Assembly (NCBI RefSeq): GCF_026914185.1
Contig: NC_070563.1
Coordinates: 6,655,001-6,719,000 of the forward strand
Origin: Puccinia triticina
Lineage: Eukaryota; Basidiomycota; Pucciniomycetes; Pucciniales; Pucciniaceae
Length of the DNA: 64,000 bases
Reading direction: 5' to 3'
A program made the position numbers and the translations under genes. Below, piece by piece: positions 55,356-64,000 of this stretch (position 1 is the stretch's first letter; the number at the start of each line of letters is the position of its first letter). Below the pieces are notes generated by a model, which made no database searches, was not told the origin of the DNA, and was given only the letters and a program-made list of their open reading frames with translations.

Positions 55356-58300
55356 ATGCAACCAACTAAACAGCCGTTGAAACGACCACGTGTCACCTAT
55401 CAGCAAAGCAAGATGTCTTTTCCCCTCGTCGAAGATATCTATAGCATTGTACCGTTGCCATTTGTGCAGGAGGTTCCAGTACCAGCCAGCTTAGAAGACC
55501 GTCCCAATGCTTTGCGTCTTGTCCGATATCTTGGGGGCCGTCCCCCACCTCTTCCGTCCAATCCATATACGTTTACAATTCCCGGTCACACTCTCAAACA
55601 TGCCCAAGACTTTGCCCATGCCGTGGAAGGAACCGTGCGTTGGACTACTCAAAAGCAAAAACCCGACAAACACTTGCCTCAATCCAGTTCAGCCTTCAAG
55701 GCCGGTCCGGGCAGGCCCACCACGAATCGCTTCAAAATCAAGTTCAAATGTCCCCGCGCTGGACATGCAATAAGGCCAGTAAACTCACGGAAGACGCACG
55801 ACTCCCAAAAGATTGGCTGCACCGCACGTTTCACGATATCCCATCACATCACCACCAACACACTCCGGGTCTTTTGGCTGTGGGAGCACAACCATGACCC
55901 TTTCTCTAAAGAGGAGATGTTAATTTGCCGCGCTCCAAAAGCTGTTGAGAAGTGGCTCAATGATTGAGTGGTCGATGGTTTAGGGTGGGATTCAATTGAC
56001 CGTCTTTTATATGTGCCTGACTTGTTTGACGATGTGAGTAACTTTTACATTCACTTCTCTTTTAACTATTATTTTGGTAATGATTATTGACATCAGCTTC
56101 TATCTCCACTTTCAGCTCAATCCTGATGTCTTCATACCTGAAGCCTCTTGACCCATGTACGATAAAGTAAGAAACTTGCTTCACAAGCGAATCAACATCC
56201 TGTCCAAGCGGGACCCAGATGTCTTCAAATCCATATCTTTGTGGAACATTGCGCTCATCAAGCTTGGCTGGCACACATATCTCCCTTCACCGGGCGACCC
56301 TTCCTCAGTCAACTATCTGTTTGCTTTCCAATCCCCATGGCAGAGAAAGATGCTTCTCAGTCATGGGCAGAGTATGCTGATGATCGACAGCACACACAAC
56401 TCTGTCAGCAATTACTGTTTCCATGACGGTCGCAAGATCAGCCTGTATACCCTTGTTATTCAAGACCCAGTCACCGGCAAAGGACTACCGGTCTGCTGGG
56501 CCTTCACTGCATCGGCAGCGGCGTAAGTACTTTATTCATACTCTCAATTTGATTTTAACCCGTCTGACTGGCTCTGAATCACAACGGATGTATCTCTTCA
56601 GTGAACCTATTGCGATGGTCCTTTGATGGCTACGACTCAGCTCGGGGCTTGTGCCGCAAGCAATCATGAGCGATTGCGCGTTGGCTATTTACAATGCCGT
56701 TGCTGATGTGTACTCGGACCTCGGAACCCAAGGTCCAAAGCACTACTGGTGCATATTTCACGTCATCAAGGCCTGCAAAGGAGTGGCAGGTCGATACTTG
56801 CAAGATCTGGCTGCAGAGGCAGTCTCAGAATTCCGCAATTTGCTGTATTGTTGCTCACCTCATCTGGAGACGCGCTGGCGAGCATTTTCAGAAAAGTGGA
56901 GGGTTGTCAGCCCTGCTTTTGGAAAGTATTTGGAGGACCAGTGGCACTCTCACTACGAAAACTGGGCCATTTTCTACCGGACCGTATGTCGTATTCACCT
57001 CCCTATTTCCCTGTGTATCATTTCTGCAGCCCCGCTAATTTGAATGACATCGTTCTTCCATACATTATAAATGTACACGAAACTCATCACATAGACTTCG
57101 CATCAAGGGGTGCACACAAACAACTATGTAGAAAGCTGGCACAACATATTGAAATCTAAGTACATTCCAGGACCCGAACGTCGTTGAATTGATGCAGTCA
57201 TCCAAATTTTCAAGGACAAGGTGCTGCCGAGGTATCAAAGGGAGCATGTTTGTGTTGAGATGGGCTTTCAAAAGCAACAGACCAGCAAATTTCAGCTCCA
57301 TGCAAAAGTGCTTGGCGAGGGATACACGCGGTCATTCTTAGCTTTCATTGGGGTTCAATTTTTTGCCTTTCCTACCTATGTAAGCAACCTACAGGCTTGC
57401 TGAACTGCTGGTGGCGCACTGTCGCTGATCACTGACTTACGTGCATCGATGCAGTATCAAATTGGTTCCTTCACCAATCCGACTCTTCGCTTGTACACAG
57501 TTGCTTATGAACCAGGAGCAGGTTCAAGGAAAGGGAGACTTACTGGTTGCACCTGCCTCCACTTTGCACGGTCTGGAAGTGGGTGCAAGCACATGTACTT
57601 CATTGCCAAGGACCAACAGTTACTAGTTGTTGAACAAGTTACTGCGCTGGTACAAGAGGAGTACCCACGCGACCGGATGGGCATGGAAATACGACCTGCC
57701 CTTCCAATAACGCTCAATTCAGATGTCGAGGTGATGCAGGATGGATCTGATGTGGAGGTGTTGAATCCCACAACTTATCGGCAATTGCGCGACCAACCCA
57801 ACATCTTGTACACTGATGTGGAGGTGTTGAACCCCACAACTTATCGGCAATCGCGCGACCAACCCAACATCTCGTACACAATGGCTCCACATCCGAGCAT
57901 CCCTGTTCCCATTGCTTACCCACCGGTCTTGCTGGGTACTCACAGCGGTACAATTCCCTGCCACAAGGTTGAGAGGATTGTCAAACTTGACAAATACTCG
58001 GCATCTTCAGCGCTGGAAAAGGCCGACCTAATAATGTCGACTAAGAAAAACCGTTGCAGCATGCTAGAGAAAGCATCAATCATGGAAATCAATCTTTTCA
58101 GAGCTGCGTGCGAGGAGGTACTAAATATGGTTGAGTTGAGGTGTCGAGGAATCCGTACCACCAAATTATCTCCGGCAATGCCAGTCGCAGATGTGGCAGT
58201 CTTGGGGCGCGTGGAGATGGATGGACTTCTAGCCCGTTGGCAAGACAAGGGATGCAAGTTTTTGAAGCGGACGATAACACTCTTGAACAATGCCAAGCAC

Positions 58301-58426
58301 CAAAAGCAGTTTGTCAAGGGTTCTTCTGTGGAGTCGATTGAAGTATTCAAGAAGAAATCATTTGCGATAATTGGAATGGTCGAGAACACCTGTAGTGGCA
58401 TGAAGACAAGGGTACAGATACGTTGA
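55356..58426 (+). pseudogene. MULE transposase with FAR1-type finger and SWIM finger
   Basis: Exon 1 (from MQPTKQPLKRPRVTYQQSKM) contains a WRKY-GCM1/FAR1-type finger: KIKFKCPRAGHAI, DSQKIGCTARFTI and FWLWEHNHDPFS. Then the MULE DDE core: SMLMIDSTHNSVSNYCFHDG, DPVTGKGLPVCWAFTAS, AIMSDCALAIYNAVADVYSD, HYWCIFHVIKACKG and NNYVESWHNILKSKY. The SWIM finger is TGCTCLHFARSGSGCKHMYF near 57545-57605. Four in-frame TGA codons (55965, 56149, 56624, 57185) each follow T and replace a likely Arg. A 72-bp unit (DVEVLNPTTYRQ) is tandemly duplicated at about 57736-57880. The last exon (57449-58426) is open. Terminal repeats were not found. Confidence 0.85.
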
Positions 58427-58807
58427 GGAGCTATGGTGACATGAACTGATGAGCGGCCCTAGTATGAGGAAGGTGCGAAAGAATGAGGAGCATGGCGGAG
58501 GGTAACGGGAGCGTGAACACGAGTTGCTTATATTGCAAAGGTGCTTATCACGGTGGATTGAACTTTGTATTTTTCCTTGCATTTGTGTGGGCAGGGCTCA
58601 TCCTGGCTCATCTCATCTTCATGGCCGTTGCCTGCCGTTGCTGTCTTACGATTATCCAACAATTGTCAATCTCTAGTTGTTAAGCCACTTTTTTCTCCTA
58701 CTTCATTTGCGTTGCAAAGATTGCCAATTTCTATTTAATTCATTACAATTAAAGAAGTTTTATTCGGGGGTGCGTATTGAAAGGGCCGATCCATCATCGT
58801 CATATGC
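58427..58807. other. intergenic
   Basis: No gene or repeat recognised. Confidence 0.35.
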
Positions 58808-59458
58808 TTGGCCAGCGTGCTACTCCGCTCTGACATAGTGCTCTGGATCTCTTGTGTCCGGCGCGGCGCGCCGCCCCAGTACCCTAGCATGGACTGTATA
58901 GCTAAGCTACAAAGCTGCTGCGCCGACGGCTCGACTCTGCATCTCATATCTGATTACGCGCACGAGCCCATAGACGACCCCTGTGCGGTTTGCGTAAGCA
59001 GGGCAATCTTAGACTCCGCCTCCGCATACAAGGACTCCCTGTGCGAGGCCATCTCAATAAGGACTAGCAACAGACAGGAGGTTCCTACAGCCCCGCCCGG
59101 CTTACAGTTTGTCGACTGTGCCATCTTCTGTCTCGCGTGTTACGAGTATTCTTTTTGTGAGGAGACGATGAGGGTCTCGCATTTGTTTTGTAACAAAACT
59201 TGGCACATACTAGCCCAGGTGTCCGCTAGCTGTAGCACTGAGCTTTCCAAATGGCTGATAACGGCCATGGGCGGCCGTACTGCGGCAGGATACTCTGCTA
59301 CCTACTCGCTGGACTCAGATACGCGTGAGTCGCTCCCGAGCTTGTCTTCCTTCCACCGTTTTAAGATGGAAGCCGCGCCTGACTGGAGAGTTGACGCGCC
59401 TTCCGAAGCTGATGCTGATGGGTACTTGTACTTAGAGGATTTGATATTGTCTGTTTGA
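58808..59458 (+). CDS. cysteine-rich hypothetical protein
   Basis: Uninterrupted 216-residue frame in GC-rich sequence. Cysteine-rich middle (SCCADGSTLHL, DDPCAVCVSRA, DCAIFCLACYEYSFCEE) and acidic end (SEADADGYLYLEDLIL). No signal peptide in this reading and no family I know. It stops 52 bp before the first clear kinase exon, so it could instead be an upstream exon of the kinase gene if a non-standard GTTTGA donor near 59455 were used. Confidence 0.4.
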   Translation: MASVLLRSDIVLWISCVRRGAPPQYPSMDCIAKLQSCCADGSTLHLISDYAHEPIDDPCAVCVSRAILDSASAYKDSLCEAISIRTSNRQEVPTAPPGLQFVDCAIFCLACYEYSFCEETMRVSHLFCNKTWHILAQVSASCSTELSKWLITAMGGRTAAGYSATYSLDSDTRESLPSLSSFHRFKMEAAPDWRVDAPSEADADGYLYLEDLILSV

Positions 59459-59471
59459 TCCATAGCTCTAG

Positions 59472-60957
<1,486 letters not shown>

Positions 60958-62202
60958 ATTGCGCTTACAATAAAAGTCACTTTTATCGTCCTTTCCTATG
61001 TACCCATGATAATTATTACCTCTTACCTATCCTGCTTTACTATTCAGCCAAGTTTTGTACTACTTGAAGGGTACAGAAAAAAAGACCTGTTTGCTTCCAT
61101 CGACTTCTTACCCACACGCCGGCCACATTAAGCAGGGCCTTGTAGCCTGTCTACTTTATCCTGATTCCCAGAAAAAGTGAAATAAGTCAAGCATCTTTGG
61201 GCCCCACATACATATTCCTTTACAATTGTTATTAACATAGAAACACCTTGTCCAGTTCTCCCTTGGTGGCTCTGCTGATGGCTAACATCTGCCTGTGTGA
61301 TGAAGTAAGCTTTTCCAACCACTTATATATGGGTCTGGATAATTATCTTAACTGAAATTTCTGAAAGGTTGTTACTTTAAAGTTGAACGGCCCTTTAAAG
61401 GAATCAACTGGACAACTTACCATCTAATAAACGTGTTGATTCAGAAAGAAGGCTTAAACCTTGCTGGCTGGTGAAAATTTACTGAGAGCAAGTTTGCACT
61501 AGTCAACAAGGTTGGCAGCCTCCTTCTAAATCAATACATTTAATTTTGGCGGATGGGGAGCCCTCCAGTCAATCACCTTTACCTCTCTCATTCCAGCTCG
61601 CCAGCCCTGACTTGTGTCACTAATCCAACAAGGACCAGTTTAAGAGGTCAATGTGATCTGTCATAAACGGGGGAAGAGGTGGTATTTCTAACTGTTTCCC
61701 GGACCAGAATCTCAAGCCTTTTGAATTTGAGTTAATGTCTATGCCTGGTGCCAGGTTTATTATTGCTTCTCTTATAGATTGGTGCTGTTTTTTTCCAATG
61801 ATTAATCTTTGATTGGATAATTTTGGAAAACTCACTTGTGCTTGCCTCTGTGGAATGCTAGCACAGCTCAAGGCCTTGTCTGAACCAGGTTGGACAAACA
61901 TGTCCCCAACATTTGGTGTCCGCTTTTGGAAAAACTTCAAGGGAATTTAGTGCCAATAGGGGGGTTCACAATTGGATAAAACTTTTTGGTGGAGCCTTAA
62001 ACAAAAAAGGCTGCACTGAGGTTTTGGAGGTACATGCTTGGTTTGGTGAATGTTAGAGACTTGTTGGCCGAGCGGATGCACAGATTGTTTCCCTTTCAGG
62101 ATGAAATGACAGTAATCACCCTGCAGCCAAACAAGCTTTGCCTCTCTTCAAGAATGATTGCCAGGCTGAGCGATCACAGATGACTTGTACTCCCACAGCA
62201 AT
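60958..62202. other. intergenic
   Basis: No supportable gene; an open minus-strand stretch at 61620-61940 has no family motif. Confidence 0.35.
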
Positions 62203-62403
62203 GGAGGACTTCCCGTCGGCATTTAGAGAGCTCTAGATGCCCCTATAACTCCTAAATTAAGACATCTACTAAATCAACAATCAGTGCACATGAAAGTCAT
62301 GAGCTGTAGGGTTAGGAAAACATTTTCCCTTCTACCAAAAATTAAGAGTATGGGTGTGTAAATTGAGATCTGGGAGGCTCCCAGACTCGACGGGAAGTCC
62401 TCC
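62203..62403. mobile_element. GGAGGACTTCCC MITE, copy 3
   Basis: 201 bp, termini GGAGGACTTCCCGTC / GACGGGAAGTCCTCC, target duplication AAT on both sides. The interior differs from the 169-bp copies, so this is a separate subfamily. Confidence 0.85.
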
Positions 62404-62436
62404 AATGTTGCACTAATCTTGAGAGCTCTGCAATAA

Positions 62437-62633
62437 GGGTGTTCAAAGTTGAAATCATAAAATTTTCAATGCATAAAATCATAAAATTATAAAACTTTCA
62501 AGTGATGATTTCATATGTACCATTCTAGAAATGTTGCTCTAGTTTGAGTGCTTGGGTGCAACATATTTTTTTCAGCTTAGAATTTTATGATTTTATGGTG
62601 TTATGATTTTATGCAAGTCAACTTTGAACACCC
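62437..62633. mobile_element. GGGTGTTCAAAG MITE, copy 2
   Basis: 197 bp, termini GGGTGTTCAAAGTTGA / TCAACTTTGAACACCC, target duplication TAA on both sides, 33 bp from copy 3 of the other MITE. Confidence 0.85.
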
Positions 62634-62636
62634 TAA

Positions 62637-63885
62637 ATGAGCCTGATCTTTAGCATAAGGGTCTGTGTGAAAAAGAAAAAGCTCTCTGTGCCACAATTAT
62701 TAAGGTCCACAAAGAATAAGAATGATAGCAAATGATTACAAACCACTCTCCATAATACTGAAGTACCACCATCAGTGAAGGCACAACAGTAAGTAATACA
62801 GATAGGCAAGATGATCAAAAAGAGAAACAAGTCCGGTCCCTCCCCTCCACCCGTGTCTGCCGTCTTGCCCAGCCAACTCTTGTACTCCAGGATGCGCTCC
62901 CAGACTAGCTTCATCATCATCTCTGCCCAACGCCCCTCCCACGTGCTTTGCTCCTCTGCACCATTTGGCCTGGCCACCCAGCCGCAGCCACCCAGGCCAG
63001 ACCTCCGATCCGCCCCAGCCGGCCGCAGTCCACAACCCAACCACCAATGCGCTCACCGAGCACTGACACCACCAACGGCGCCGCAACCTCCGCCACGTGT
63101 GCAGACCCCATTGCCGTGTGCCGCTTTCCAGCCGCCTTGCCCCCCCCCCAGAAGGCGTTTACAACAAGGATTTCAGCGAGGCCCGGGTGGGGCGGATGGC
63201 CGCCGATCGCAGCCGCCCGCGCCGGGGGCCAGCTGTCCCGCTCCAGCATCTCGGAAAGCTTGCATGCACTCTAACGCAAGCTTAACAGCCAAGCCTAGCC
63301 AAGCCTCTGGAGCGGCATTCCGGCAGCCACAGCTCCGGTCCCGGCGCGTTTCCTGCACCGAATCCGGCCCGTCTGCTCGTGCCCCCAGCGCCCTTGTGGC
63401 GCAAGAGACAGTGTCTGCGACCTTCAGGCCTGCGGGCCCTGTGCCCTCCGCGTCTGTGGGCCCTCCGAGACGGCCGGCCCGCCCGGGGAGCATTCCGGCA
63501 CGAGCGGCCACAGAGGTCTGTGGGGGGCGGCCGGGCGTGGCCTCGGCCCAGTCCTCCGCCCAGAAACACAGAAAAAGGGCACGGACAAGCGGCGCACCAG
63601 CGCGCATTTCGACCGCCCGCGGGAATCCGCCGGGGGCGCGAGGCCTTGCATTAATGTGTGCGAGTGTTATTAGTGGGGGCCCCACCGGCGTTGCGGGCCA
63701 TTGGGCCCCCCCTTGACGGGTCTGGAATCTACAAGAGTGGAGCGAGGCCACGAAGACAAGAAAGAGCCAGGCCGCGAGGAGGCGCGCCGAGCCGGGCGGG
63801 TGGCGGCCGAGAAGGGTATAGGATTATATGCGGCTCCGCCCACGCAAAAAAGGAGAAAGAAAAAGAGACAGGGGGTTAAGGGGGG
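62637..63885. other. GC-rich region, coding status unclear
   Basis: From 62850 on it is strongly GC-rich with overlapping open frames on both strands, as expected from composition alone. A minus-strand stretch near 62840-62930 (MMMKLVWERILEYKSWLG) looks protein-like and may be an exon; nothing else can be assigned. Confidence 0.3.
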
Positions 63886-64000
63886 TTAAGGGGCGCCGAG
63901 GTTGAGGGCGCGTTGGACGGCGTCGACTTTGAGCCTGACCTCGGTCCACTCGCTGTCTTTGTTCGAAAGACTGGTGATGGCGCCGCCAGCGCCGACGGAG
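63886..64000 (-). CDS. 3' end of an unidentified gene
   Basis: Minus-strand frame entering from the right edge: SVGAGGAITSLSNKDSEWTE, VRLKVDAVQRALNLGAP and a TAA at 63886. Balanced composition in GC-rich DNA suggests a real C terminus. Too short to name. Confidence 0.4.
   Translation of the reverse strand, partial: SVGAGGAITSLSNKDSEWTEVRLKVDAVQRALNLGAP

Noticed and set aside
62811..63716. 301-codon plus-strand ORF
   Set aside because: Pro/Arg/Ala-rich in a GC-rich region where all six frames tend to stay open; no motif.

Overview
The window looks like TE-rich chromosomal DNA of a basidiomycete fungus, most likely a rust (Pucciniales). Reasons: short GT-AG introns in every conserved gene, a Plavaka-type DNA transposon (a basidiomycete family), rust-style Ty1/copia and Ty3/gypsy remains, a small cysteine-rich secreted protein gene, and transposon stop codons that all fit C-to-T change at TCG, a pattern known from Pucciniomycotina. 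The genus is inference.

Host genes form small islands. 1-7092: a DDHD-domain phospholipase (minus, cut by the left edge), a six-cysteine secreted protein (minus), and MGM101 (minus) divergent from a CHY zinc-finger gene (plus) across a 221-bp shared promoter. 7570-8770: a possible GC-rich gene. 17582-19148: 20S proteasome alpha-4 (minus, 8 exons). 32657-34622: a multi-pass membrane protein of the fungal DUF6534 type. 53680-54018: a small protein with a mitochondrial-like N terminus. 58808-60957: a cysteine-rich hypothetical ORF and an SR-protein kinase. The right edge cuts the 3' end of another minus-strand gene.

The rest is mostly mobile DNA. 9250-17230: MITEs, minisatellites and a decayed gypsy element. 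19683-25711: two hAT-type elements with perfect 8-bp target duplications, one carrying a minisatellite array, and a 1.06-kb foldback palindrome. 26880-28590: a copia reverse-transcriptase relic split by a solo LTR. 29153-32023: a nearly complete hAT element with a dead transposase. 55356-58426: a MULE (FAR1-like) transposase with SWIM finger and several stops.

The most notable structure is about 36.3-53.4 kb. A Plavaka-type transposase (plus) and an unrecognised gene (minus) are transcribed divergently from a 0.3-kb spacer, between subterminal blocks rich in GATGTC/GGCGAT words and short inverted termini. This apparent two-gene transposon has itself been hit by a 1.1-kb hAT-like element (TSD GTTGAAG), an 8.5-kb chromodomain gypsy retrotransposon (TSD TTCCC) and a 169-bp MITE (TSD AGT). 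In each case removing the insert and one target copy rejoins the interrupted reading frame. A Tourist-like MITE (TSD TTA) lies in its left flank.
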